Source: Pectobacterium parmentieri
GTDB taxonomy: Bacteria > Pseudomonadota > Gammaproteobacteria > Enterobacterales > Enterobacteriaceae
Direction of reading: 5' to 3'
NCBI RefSeq assembly: GCF_001742145.1
Contig: NZ_CP015749.1
Location: 3,906,001-3,970,000, forward strand
Length of the DNA stretch: 64,000 nucleotides
Shown here: positions 46,227-54,083 of the stretch, in pieces
Numbering within the stretch: the first letter of the stretch is position 1
Layout of the letters: every line of letters starts with the position of its first letter
Notes under the pieces: generated by a model
The model's input: only the letters and a program-made list of their open reading frames with translations
Databases searched by the model: none
What the model was told of the DNA's origin: nothing
Position numbers and translations under genes: made by a program

Positions 46227-48581
46227 ATGCACTCTCATCAGCATCACCACAGCACTGAGAAATCAGCCTGCTGCAATAACAGCGTTCACCACGCGCCACG
46301 CAGCGCCAAAAGCTGCTGCAACGAGCACACCCAGCATTCGAACCACGCCGACCACAGTTGCTGTTCAACCAAGCATACGTCCGATGCCACCGTTCAGACC
46401 GCATGTGGCACAGAGCAGCACTCGTCAGACAGCGGCGGTAGCGCGGATTCAGACGACCCCGACGGTGGCGACAGCGACAGGCCCCGATCCCACCAGCGTT
46501 TCAGTTGGAAAATCAGCGGGATGGATTGTCCCAGTTGCGCACGTAAAATCGAAAATGCCGTAAAAAATCTCACCGGAATTGAACAAGCCAAAGTGCTGTT
46601 CGCCACCGAAAAATTGGTGGTTGATGCCTACACCGATATCCGTCCTCAGGTTCAACATGCCGTTCAGCAAGCTGGCTTCACCTTGCAGGACACTGCACTC
46701 CCCATCGCACCACCCGACACGTCTACCGTGCGTCGTTTCGTGCATGAATATGGTTTCTTAATACTTTTCACGTTGCTGGCTGCTGCAAGCTGGGGACTTT
46801 CCCTGCTAAGCGAGCGCAGCGGGCAGATCGCGTTTATCGCAACTACCCTTGTCGGGCTGATTCCAATCCTGAAAAAAACGGTGCAGCTCATTCGCACGGG
46901 TACGCCTTTCGCGATTGAAACGCTAATGAGCGTGGCTTCCATCGGAGCGCTCTTGATTGGTGCCACCACCGAAGCCACCGTTATTTTGCTGCTGTTTATG
47001 CTGGGCGAATATCTGGAATCTTACGCGGCAAACCGTGCACGACGGGGCGTAACCGCACTGATGGCACTGCTTCCTGAAGATGCTACGGTCGTAGGAAACG
47101 GGCAGCGACGCCTCGTCCCTGTTGCGAGTCTGGTGCCCGGCGATGTCATTGAAGTCGCTCCCGGCGAACGGCTCCCTGCCGATGCAGAACTCTTGAACAG
47201 CGACGCCAGCTTTGATGAAAGCGCCCTAACCGGCGAGTCGGTGCCGATTGAGCGCACACCCGGTGAAAAAATTGCCGCTGGTAGCTTGTGTGTCGATCGG
47301 GTCGTGCAGTTGCGAGTGGTTTCACAACCGGGCAACAGTGCCATCGACCGTATTCTGCAATTGATAGAAGAAGCAGAAGAGCGCCGCGCACCGATAGAAC
47401 GCTTCCTCGATAAGTTCAGCCACTACTACACACCTGCCATTATGCTGCTGTCGCTGTTAGTGATTCTGGTGCCGCCGCTGCTGCTGGCACAACCGTGGCA
47501 AGAATGGATTTATCGCGGTCTGACGCTGCTGTTAATCGGCTGTCCGTGTGCGCTGGTGATCTCAACGCCTGCGGCGATTACCTCTGGGCTGGCCGCCGCA
47601 ACACGCCGTGGAGCGCTAATTAAAGGCGGGGCAGCGCTGGAATCGCTGGGCAGCATCAAGACTATCGCATTTGATAAAACCGGCACGCTGACGGAAGGCA
47701 AGCCGCAGGTGACGGACGTGTTACCCGCAGCAGGTATTAGCGAAACGGCGTTGCTGACGCGCACCGCTGCGGTGGAATCAGGTTCACACCATCCGCTTGC
47801 CAAGGCGATCGTCCAGCATGCGTTATCCAGCAGCACGTTCCTGCCGCTGGCGGAAAACCGTAAAGCGCTGGCGGGTGTCGGCGTTGAAGGCACGATAGGC
47901 AGCAAACGGATTCAGGTCAGCGCCCCAAGCCGCATCGCAACCAATCTGCTTGATGCCGACTGGTTGCAACGGGTCGATATGTTGGAAAGCGAAGGGAAAA
48001 CCGTCGTGGTGGTGCAAGAAGACGACAGGCTGCTCGGCTTGTTGGCATTGAGTGATACGTTACGCCACGATGCGCGTGAAGCGTTGGATGCCTTGCAGCA
48101 ATTGGGGGTCCGCGGCGTCATGCTCACGGGCGATAATCCCCGCGCAGCGGCAGCGATTGCAGCGACATTGGGGATCGATTACCGAGCCAGCCTGCTCCCT
48201 GCCGATAAGGTCACAGCAGTCAGCGAACTGAGTCAGCAGCACCCCGTGGCAATGGTGGGCGACGGTATCAACGACGCGCCAGCCATGAAAGCCGCAACCA
48301 TCGGCATCGCGATGGGAAGCGGTACGGATGTGGCGCTGGAAACCGCCGATGCAGCATTAACCCACAGCCGCCTGACCGGGCTAGCGGCCATGATCAGCTT
48401 GTCACGGGCAACGCAGCGTAATATTCGTCAGAACATTACCATCGCGCTGGGGCTGAAAGCGGTATTTCTGGTCACCAGTATTCTGGGCATTACCGGGCTG
48501 TGGCTGGCGGTGCTGGCGGATTCGGGCGCAACGGCACTGGTCACGGCCAACGCGCTGCGGCTGCTGAGAAAACAGGACTAA
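46227..48581 (+). CDS. zntA: Zn(II)/Cd(II)/Pb(II) P1B-type ATPase ZntA
   Basis: A 784-aa heavy-metal exporter (E. coli 732). The GMDCPSC soft-metal motif at 98-104 starts the HMA domain. The actuator TGES, the membrane metal motif CPC in LLIGCPCALVISTP, the phosphorylated Asp of DKTGTLTEG, the SHHPLAKAI nucleotide motif and MVGDGINDAPA are all present. The first 66 residues are an unusual His/Cys-rich tail with Cys pairs at 15-16, 30-31, 45-46 and a Cys at 60, an exact 15-residue period. AGGAGGA precedes the ATG. No ZntR palindrome was found upstream. Confidence 0.95.
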   Translation: MHSHQHHHSTEKSACCNNSVHHAPRSAKSCCNEHTQHSNHADHSCCSTKHTSDATVQTACGTEQHSSDSGGSADSDDPDGGDSDRPRSHQRFSWKISGMDCPSCARKIENAVKNLTGIEQAKVLFATEKLVVDAYTDIRPQVQHAVQQAGFTLQDTALPIAPPDTSTVRRFVHEYGFLILFTLLAAASWGLSLLSERSGQIAFIATTLVGLIPILKKTVQLIRTGTPFAIETLMSVASIGALLIGATTEATVILLLFMLGEYLESYAANRARRGVTALMALLPEDATVVGNGQRRLVPVASLVPGDVIEVAPGERLPADAELLNSDASFDESALTGESVPIERTPGEKIAAGSLCVDRVVQLRVVSQPGNSAIDRILQLIEEAEERRAPIERFLDKFSHYYTPAIMLLSLLVILVPPLLLAQPWQEWIYRGLTLLLIGCPCALVISTPAAITSGLAAATRRGALIKGGAALESLGSIKTIAFDKTGTLTEGKPQVTDVLPAAGISETALLTRTAAVESGSHHPLAKAIVQHALSSSTFLPLAENRKALAGVGVEGTIGSKRIQVSAPSRIATNLLDADWLQRVDMLESEGKTVVVVQEDDRLLGLLALSDTLRHDAREALDALQQLGVRGVMLTGDNPRAAAAIAATLGIDYRASLLPADKVTAVSELSQQHPVAMVGDGINDAPAMKAATIGIAMGSGTDVALETADAALTHSRLTGLAAMISLSRATQRNIRQNITIALGLKAVFLVTSILGITGLWLAVLADSGATALVTANALRLLRKQD

Positions 48582-48592
48582 TCGCAGTCTAC

Positions 48593-48617
48593 GGTGCGCG
48601 GTGCAACGCCGCGCACC
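48593..48617 (+). terminator. Terminator-like hairpin after zntA
   Basis: GGTGCGCGG (48593-48601) pairs with CCGCGCACC (48609-48617). It lacks a T-run and lies between convergent zntA and tusA. Confidence 0.55.
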
Positions 48618-48644
48618 TGCGGCTTGAAGTATGACGAGTATCAG
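48618..48644. repeat. ERIC right-end fragment
   Basis: GGCTTGAAGTATGACGAGTA corresponds to the right terminus of the full ERIC copies (GCTTGAAGTATGACGGGTATA). It follows the zntA hairpin and touches the tusA stop codon; no left half is present. Confidence 0.6.
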
Positions 48645-48886
48645 TGACCCTTGCGCAGCAGATACCGATAGGGAAGCTGCTCGGTCTCCTGCGCCAGAAG
48701 CTCATGCTCCATATACACGCAAAAACCGGGAATATCGCGAGTGGTGGCCGGATCGTCGGCAATAATCAGCAGCGTTTGCCCGGTTTCCATCTGGCGTACC
48801 GTCTTACGTACCATCATCACAGGCTCAGGGCAACGCAGCCCCTGGGCATCAAGGGTTTTATCCGGGTTGGTAAAGGGATCGGTCAT
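48641..48886 (-). CDS. tusA: Sulfur carrier protein TusA
   Basis: An 81-aa protein, the same length as E. coli TusA. It starts [20 protein letters not shown] and contains the sulfur-carrying Cys19 in [31 protein letters not shown] and the end [11 protein letters not shown] are nearly invariant. It passes persulfide sulfur from IscS to TusBCD for 2-thiouridine at tRNA position 34. The start at 48886 is set by similarity; the extra 8 codons upstream are rejected. Confidence 0.95.
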   Translation of the reverse strand: MTDPFTNPDKTLDAQGLRCPEPVMMVRKTVRQMETGQTLLIIADDPATTRDIPGFCVYMEHELLAQETEQLPYRYLLRKGH

Positions 48887-49063
48887 CAACGTTCTCAGTG
48901 CTGGAATCAAAAAACCGCCTTAGTTTACGCGGAGGATTTCCCGACGCAAGCGACGACAACGTTTGCGCACAAAACAACCATCCGTTCTCGGTAAAACACA
49001 TTGCATTAGCGAAACAATTGCGTATTATGCCGCCGCGTTGCAGCATAAATCTGCACGTTATCC

Positions 49064-49095
49064 CTTGGGTTCCCTAACCCCAATAACCAAAAAGG
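49064..49095 (+). promoter_or_regulatory. preQ1-I riboswitch controlling yhhQ
   Basis: The leader reads CTTGGGTTCCCTAACCCCAA followed by TAACCAAAAAGG. This matches the class I preQ1 aptamer layout, closely resembling the Thermoanaerobacter tengcongensis form (TGGGT-loop-AACCCCA, A-rich tail, AAGG). The P1 stem is TTGGGT/ACCCCAA-type pairing and the A-rich tail ends in the Shine-Dalgarno AAAGG (49091-49095), 7 nt before the ATG. Ligand binding should therefore block translation of the queuosine-precursor transporter. Confidence 0.82.
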
Positions 49096-49102
49096 TCACA
49101 TT

Positions 49103-49780
49103 ATGTATCGTTTTACTCCCCAGCAGCGGCTTACGGCGCTGATCTGGCTGTCGTTGTTCCATGTCCTGATCATTACGTCGAGTAATTATCTGGTTCAGCT
49201 CCCGGTATTGATTTTCGGTTTTCATACCACCTGGGGCGCATTTACCTTTCCGTTTATTTTTCTGGCCACTGACCTGACGGTTCGCATTTTCGGTGCGCCG
49301 CTGGCGCGTCGTATCATTCTGACCGTCATGGTGCCTGCGTTGGTGATTTCCTATCTCATTTCATCACTGTTTTATCAGGGATCGTGGCAGTCATTTGAGT
49401 CGTTGAATCAGGTGAATATCGTCGTGGCACGTATCGCCTGCGCCAGCTTCATGGCGTATGTTCTGGGCCAGATTCTGGATGTCCACGTCTTCAATCGGCT
49501 GCGTCAGAAACGCGCGTGGTGGGTGGCACCCGCGGTTTCAATCGTGTTTGGTAATTTTAGCGACACGCTGGCCTTTTTCTTCATCGCGTTTTACCGCAGC
49601 ACCGATGCCTTCATGGCAGCAAACTGGATCGAGATTGCGATGGTGGATTACGCCTTCAAGTTGCTGATCAGCCTGGCCTTCTTCCTGCCGATGTACGGCG
49701 TCATGCTGAACATGGTGCTCAAACGTCTGAGTGAGCAGAAAGGCAGTCTCGGCTATCACTCCGTCAGCAGTCACCATTAA
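49103..49780 (+). CDS. yhhQ: Queuosine precursor transporter YhhQ
   Basis: A 225-aa COG1738/DUF165 membrane protein (E. coli 221) with about six TM segments. YhhQ imports preQ0 and preQ1 for queuosine tRNA modification. Conserved parts are FGFHTTWGAFTFPFIFLATDLTVRIFG near the N-terminus and VSIVFGNFSDTLAFFFIAF with a charged pair in the membrane. A preQ1-I riboswitch overlaps the ribosome binding site, which independently supports the substrate. Confidence 0.93.
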   Translation: MYRFTPQQRLTALIWLSLFHVLIITSSNYLVQLPVLIFGFHTTWGAFTFPFIFLATDLTVRIFGAPLARRIILTVMVPALVISYLISSLFYQGSWQSFESLNQVNIVVARIACASFMAYVLGQILDVHVFNRLRQKRAWWVAPAVSIVFGNFSDTLAFFFIAFYRSTDAFMAANWIEIAMVDYAFKLLISLAFFLPMYGVMLNMVLKRLSEQKGSLGYHSVSSHH

Positions 49781-49966
49781 TACCATTCGGGCGGCAATTT
49801 ACGCCGCCTTTTCTCCTTAAATCACTTATCGTTTTGTAAAAAAACGCAGGCGTCAACAACGGTTTGCAACAACAAAACGCTTGTTTTTGCTATCTGAATA
49901 AGGTGCCATACTGTTATTACCTATTTCAAAAGATGACCTGTTTCAAAAACGAGAGAAAGGGAACCT

Positions 49967-50533
49967 ATGTCGAATGTAATCAAATACCTCGGTGTCGGCC
50001 TGCTTGTCGGCCTGCTTGCTGCCTGTGATGGCAAAACGGATGACGCCGCAAAAGCGGGTGCACAAGATAAACCCGCCGCAGAAGCCAGCGCGGGCCAGAA
50101 CATTGAATTATTGGAGGGTAAAATTGCGTTTACTCTACCAGCCGATATGAGTGACCAAAGCGGTAAAGTTGGTACACAAGCAAACAACATGCACGTTTAC
50201 GCGAATGACAACGGGCAGAAAGCCGTCATCGTGATTCTGGGCGATGACACCACAGACGAGTTGACCGTGCTGGCGCAGCGCCTGGAAGATCATCAGCGCA
50301 CGCGTGACGCCAACCTTCAGGTCGTTACCAACAAAACCATCGACGTTGACGGCAAGAAGTTGCAACAGCTCGACAGCATTATCACCAGCAGCGGACAGCA
50401 GGCTTATTCCTCTGTGGTGTTAGGCAAAGTGGAAAACCAACTGCTGACCTTGCAGATCACGCTGCCAGCCGGCAATCAGCAACAGGCACAGAGCGAAGCA
50501 GAAGGCATCATCCACACGCTGAAGCTGAAATAA
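49967..50533 (+). CDS. dcrB: Lipoprotein DcrB
   Basis: A 188-aa lipoprotein (E. coli 185). The signal [20 protein letters not shown] ends at lipobox Cys20, followed by Asp21, which favours inner-membrane retention. The conserved body includes [19 protein letters not shown] and [22 protein letters not shown]. coli DcrB is needed for phage C1 and C6 entry and for lipoprotein maturation when Lgt is limiting. GAAAGGGA precedes the ATG. Confidence 0.94.
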   Translation: MSNVIKYLGVGLLVGLLAACDGKTDDAAKAGAQDKPAAEASAGQNIELLEGKIAFTLPADMSDQSGKVGTQANNMHVYANDNGQKAVIVILGDDTTDELTVLAQRLEDHQRTRDANLQVVTNKTIDVDGKKLQQLDSIITSSGQQAYSSVVLGKVENQLLTLQITLPAGNQQQAQSEAEGIIHTLKLK

Positions 50534-50550
50534 TCGGCCTTATCGTCTGG

Positions 50551-50574
50551 GAGTAGCCACCTCGGTGGCTACTC
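50551..50574. terminator. Bidirectional terminator dcrB/yhhS
   Basis: GAGTAGCCACC/GGTGGCTACTC is an 11-bp perfect stem with a 2-nt loop followed by TTGTTCG. It lies between the convergent genes and covers the yhhS stop codon. Confidence 0.8.
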
Positions 50575-51771
50575 TTGTTCGATGGCAGGGCGCTGAGTCA
50601 GTCGCCACGTCAGCGCCAGACCACATAGCCCCAGCAACGCCGCCGCCAGATAAATAGAGGCGATACCGGTATAGCTCATCAGCACGCCCGCCACTGGCCC
50701 GACGATGCCCAATGACAGGTCGAGGAATATCGTATAGGTTGCCAGCGCACTACCCTGATTCTGTGGTGATACCGCCTTGACGGCAACGACGCCCAATGCC
50801 GGGAACACCAGAGAGAAACCCGCTCCCGCGAGGAATGCCCCCACTTCCGCCATGAGCGGTTGCGTCGCGCCCCACACCAGCAGCAGGCCCACGATCTCAA
50901 CCACAAAGCACGCCATCGCTACGCGCAGTCCGCCAAACCGCTGAATACTGTTGGGGAAAACCAGCCTCGCCCCAACAAAAGCACAACTGAAAATAGTCAA
51001 CGTCAGCGCAGCCCCATCCCAATGACGATCGGCATAAAACAACGTGATAAACGTGGCGATCACGCCGAAACCCGCGGAGGCGATCGCCAGAATAATGCCG
51101 TAAACCCAGACTTTCCCCAGCACTTCGCGGAAGGGAATCTTTTTCCCCGGCGCGACCTGCACGGCTGGACGCGGCAGCGCAAAGATAATCGCCACGGCCG
51201 CACTCAAAATGATGCACACGGAGAGCAGCTTTAGCCCGCCAACATGATTGAGCCAGACGCCGAGCGGTGCGCCAATCGCCATTGCGCCGTAAGTCGCAAT
51301 ACCATTCCACGAAATCACGCGCCCGATATGTCGGGAACCCACGACGCCAACCCCCCAGAGCGTTGCACCTGTACCAGCGAAACTCTGTCCTGCACCCAGC
51401 ACGACGCGCCCGAGACACAGTAGCAGCAGCGTGATCGCGGGCGATGCATCGCTAAATGCGGCAAGCAGGTAAAACACCCCGCTCAACATAACGCCCACCA
51501 ATCCCCAGACGACGATTTTCTTCGGCCCTTTTTCATCAGCGCTGCGACCGGCATGGGGACGGCTCAATAGCGTGGAGAAATATTGCAGGCTGATCACCAA
51601 TCCGGCCCAGAATGCGCTATAGCCAAGGTGGTCATGCACGTACCCCGGCAGTACCGCCAACGGCAGGCCAATGTTCAGATAGCTGGCGAAGTTGAACGCC
51701 ACAATCGAAACGATGCGTAAATTGAGGCGCAGACCACTCAACGCCGGTTCGGATGGGGAAGGTGTTGGCAT
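50569..51771 (-). CDS. yhhS: MFS transporter YhhS
   Basis: A 400-aa major facilitator (E. coli 405) with 12 TM segments. Loop 2-3 carries the MFS signature as SRPHAGRSADEKGPKKIVVWG. YhhS belongs to the UPF0226 family; its natural substrate is not known (arabinose and drug efflux have been proposed). It is convergent with dcrB, as in E. coli. Confidence 0.9.
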   Translation of the reverse strand: MPTPSPSEPALSGLRLNLRIVSIVAFNFASYLNIGLPLAVLPGYVHDHLGYSAFWAGLVISLQYFSTLLSRPHAGRSADEKGPKKIVVWGLVGVMLSGVFYLLAAFSDASPAITLLLLCLGRVVLGAGQSFAGTGATLWGVGVVGSRHIGRVISWNGIATYGAMAIGAPLGVWLNHVGGLKLLSVCIILSAAVAIIFALPRPAVQVAPGKKIPFREVLGKVWVYGIILAIASAGFGVIATFITLFYADRHWDGAALTLTIFSCAFVGARLVFPNSIQRFGGLRVAMACFVVEIVGLLLVWGATQPLMAEVGAFLAGAGFSLVFPALGVVAVKAVSPQNQGSALATYTIFLDLSLGIVGPVAGVLMSYTGIASIYLAAALLGLCGLALTWRLTQRPAIEQE

Positions 51772-51900
51772 GGAAAATTCACTCGCTTAACGTCCGTGTA
51801 TGACGTACGTTCAGAAAAACATCGAAAAGTAACATTCTTATATTGTTGGTTATAATCAACCTTATGCTAATAAACTAATCCCGAACACAGGAGAAACGCA

Positions 51901-52917
51901 ATGCCTGTACCGGCAGACCCGGAGCGTCAGTCAACATCGTCAGCCCCAGCAGGGGATAAATCGCCACAGAAGCCTCTTTCGTTTCTGGACAAAAGCAAAC
52001 GTCTGGCCGCTCGCATTCAGGCGATTCCCAGCGTGGCACACCTGATTCGTGCAGGCGAACGTTTCAACGATCGCATGGGCAACCAGTTTGGCGCGGCGAT
52101 TACCTATTTTTCCTTTCTGTCGCTGATCCCCATTCTCATGGTGTCTTTTGCCGCCGTGGGCTTCGTGTTGGCCTCCAACCCCGACCTGCTGACTGGACTG
52201 ATCAATCGCATTGTTAACAGTATCAGCGATCCCAATCTGGCCAATACGCTGAAAAGTACCGTCAACACCGCCGTGCAGCAGCGTACCACCGTCGGGCTTA
52301 CCGGTTTACTGATCGCACTCTATTCCGGCATCAGTTGGATGGGAAACCTGCGTGAAGCGATTCGCGCCCAGTCGCGCGACGTATGGGAACGGAACCCAAA
52401 AGATGAAGAGAAGATTTACTTTCAGTACACGCGGGATTTCCTGTCGCTGACAGGTTTGGTCATAGCGCTCATCATCACGCTTTTCCTGACCTCCGTTGCG
52501 GGCACCGCGCAAAACATGATTGTGACCGCGCTGGGGTTAGATGGCATCGAGTGGTTGCGCCCCGCATTAACGCTGATTGCACTATCCATCTCTATCTTCG
52601 CCAACTACCTGTTATTTCTATGGATATTTTTTGTTTTACCGCGTCATAAACCCAAGCGCAAAGCGCTCTTTCGCGGCACGTTGATTGCCGCCGTCGGTTT
52701 TGAAGCTATCAAGTTCGCAATGACTGTCGCACTGCCTAAACTCGCTAGTTCTCCTTCAGGAGCTGCGTTCGGCTCGGTCATTGGCCTGATGGCGTTCTTC
52801 TATTTCTTCGCGCGCCTGACGCTTTTCTGCGCCGCCTGGATCGCGACGGCGAACTATAAAGGCGATATCTCGACAGACCAGAACGAGCAAGAGAAAGAAC
52901 CGCCCTCTCCGCACTAA
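51901..52917 (+). CDS. yhjD: YihY/BrkB-family inner-membrane protein YhjD
   Basis: A 338-aa protein (E. coli 337) with a cytosolic N-terminus of about 70 residues and six TM segments. RMGNQFGAAITYFSFLSLIPILMV and FGSVIGLMAFFYFFARLTLF are the family hallmarks. E. coli YhjD was found through a suppressor allowing lipid IVA export without Kdo, so a role in lipid handling is suspected. GGAGAAA precedes the ATG. yhhS to yhjD is a junction, because these genes are not adjacent in E. coli. Confidence 0.9.
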   Translation: MPVPADPERQSTSSAPAGDKSPQKPLSFLDKSKRLAARIQAIPSVAHLIRAGERFNDRMGNQFGAAITYFSFLSLIPILMVSFAAVGFVLASNPDLLTGLINRIVNSISDPNLANTLKSTVNTAVQQRTTVGLTGLLIALYSGISWMGNLREAIRAQSRDVWERNPKDEEKIYFQYTRDFLSLTGLVIALIITLFLTSVAGTAQNMIVTALGLDGIEWLRPALTLIALSISIFANYLLFLWIFFVLPRHKPKRKALFRGTLIAAVGFEAIKFAMTVALPKLASSPSGAAFGSVIGLMAFFYFFARLTLFCAAWIATANYKGDISTDQNEQEKEPPSPH

Positions 52918-52960
52918 AAACAGCGGGAAAGCGCTGGTTTTCCGATCTGCGTCATGAAAA

Positions 52961-52979
52961 AATAAAACATCGTTTCAAG
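52961..52979. promoter_or_regulatory. KdgR operator upstream of kdgK
   Basis: AATAAAACATCGTTTCAAG has the KdgR-box form (near-palindromic AAAC-ATC-GTTT within AATGAAACATTGTTTCATT-type consensus). In pectinolytic enterobacteria KdgR represses kdgK until 2-keto-3-deoxygluconate accumulates. It lies 105-123 nt before the start codon. Confidence 0.7.
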
Positions 52980-52987
52980 GCTATTGA

Positions 52988-53015
52988 CTCAGTCTCACGT
53001 AATGTTGAGACTGAG
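52988..53015 (+). terminator. Strong hairpin between yhjD and kdgK
   Basis: CTCAGTCTCA (52988-52997) and TGAGACTGAG (53006-53015), a perfect 10-bp stem with an 8-nt loop; GTTAATTTCGCGTTTTTATA follows. It is probably the yhjD terminator, but it lies on the kdgK side of the KdgR box and would be transcribed by a promoter there. Confidence 0.6.
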
Positions 53016-53029
53016 GTTAATTTCGCGTT

Positions 53030-53057
53030 TTTATACCCGAATAATTCGCGTTCCAGG
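53030..53057. repeat. ERIC left-end fragment
   Basis: TTATACCCGAATAATTCGCG followed by TTCCAGG matches the left terminus of the complete ERIC elements (TATACCCTAAATAATTCGAG). The rest is missing; the kdgK ribosome binding region follows directly. Confidence 0.6.
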
Positions 53058-53083
53058 GTACCTTTTCAAACAGGCCAAAAGTG

Positions 53084-54016
53084 ATGACAACTACTAACAT
53101 TGCCGTAATCGGCGAATGCATGATCGAACTGTCGCAGAAGGGCACGGATCTTAACCGTGGATTTGGTGGCGATACGCTGAACACCGCCGTTTACATTGCC
53201 CGTCAGGTAAACGCTGAGAAGCTGGGCGTGCATTACGTGACCGCACTCGGCACCGATAGCTTCAGTACCGAGATGGTTGCCGCCTGGCAAAACGAAGGGG
53301 TGAAAACCGACCTGATTCAGCGCCTTGACAACAAACTGCCCGGTTTATATTTCATTGAAACCGACAATAGCGGCGAGCGCACATTCTACTATTGGCGCAA
53401 CGATGCCGCCGCCCGCTACTGGCTGGACAGCCCGGAAGCAGAAAAAATCGGTCAGGCGCTGGCTCAATTTGACTATCTCTATCTGAGCGGCATCAGTCTG
53501 GCGATCCTGAACGCCGAAAGCCGTCAGCGTCTCCTCGCCCTGCTGCGCGCCTGCCGCGCCAACGGCGGTAAAGTGATTTTTGATAACAACTACCGCCCAC
53601 GCTTGTGGCAGAGCAAGGAAGAGACGCAACAGGCCTACACCGACATCTTGTCCTGTACGGATATTGCCTTCCTGACGCTGGATGACGAAGACATGCTGTG
53701 GGGCACAAAGCCGCTGGAAGACGTGTTGGAACGCACGCACGGTTTGGGCGTTAGCGAAGTGGTCATCAAACGTGGGGCCGATTCCTGCATTGTGTCAGAA
53801 CGCGGACAAGCGCTGGTTGATGTCCCGGCAATCAAACTGCCAAAAGAGAAAGTGGTTGATACCACCGCAGCGGGCGACTCCTTCAGCGCGGGCTATCTGT
53901 CAGTACGCCTGAACGGCGGCAGCACACAGGAAGCCGCACAGCGCGGTCACCTGACGGCTAGCACGGTCATTCAATACCGTGGCGCGATCATCCCGCTTGA
54001 CGCAATGCCTGCGTAA
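53084..54016 (+). CDS. kdgK: 2-dehydro-3-deoxygluconokinase KdgK
   Basis: A 310-aa PfkB-family kinase (E. coli 309) that makes KDPG from KDG, the convergence point of pectin and glucuronate catabolism before the Entner-Doudoroff aldolase. IAVIGECMIELSQKG, RGFGGDTLNTAVYIARQV, FDNNYRPRLW and the catalytic DTTAAGDSFSAGY are visible. ATG 53084 is preferred over the GTG one codon before. A KdgR box lies upstream. Confidence 0.95.
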   Translation: MTTTNIAVIGECMIELSQKGTDLNRGFGGDTLNTAVYIARQVNAEKLGVHYVTALGTDSFSTEMVAAWQNEGVKTDLIQRLDNKLPGLYFIETDNSGERTFYYWRNDAAARYWLDSPEAEKIGQALAQFDYLYLSGISLAILNAESRQRLLALLRACRANGGKVIFDNNYRPRLWQSKEETQQAYTDILSCTDIAFLTLDDEDMLWGTKPLEDVLERTHGLGVSEVVIKRGADSCIVSERGQALVDVPAIKLPKEKVVDTTAAGDSFSAGYLSVRLNGGSTQEAAQRGHLTASTVIQYRGAIIPLDAMPA

Positions 54017-54040
54017 GCATGACGTAGTGTGATAATAAGC

Positions 54041-54066
54041 AAAAGGCCGCGACTGCGGCCTTTTTT
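54041..54066 (+). terminator. Terminator after kdgK
   Basis: AAAAGGCCGC, loop GACT, GCGGCC and six T. It can also work for the convergent yhjJ on the other strand. Confidence 0.92.
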
Positions 54067-54083
54067 CGTTACTAATTGCGGGT

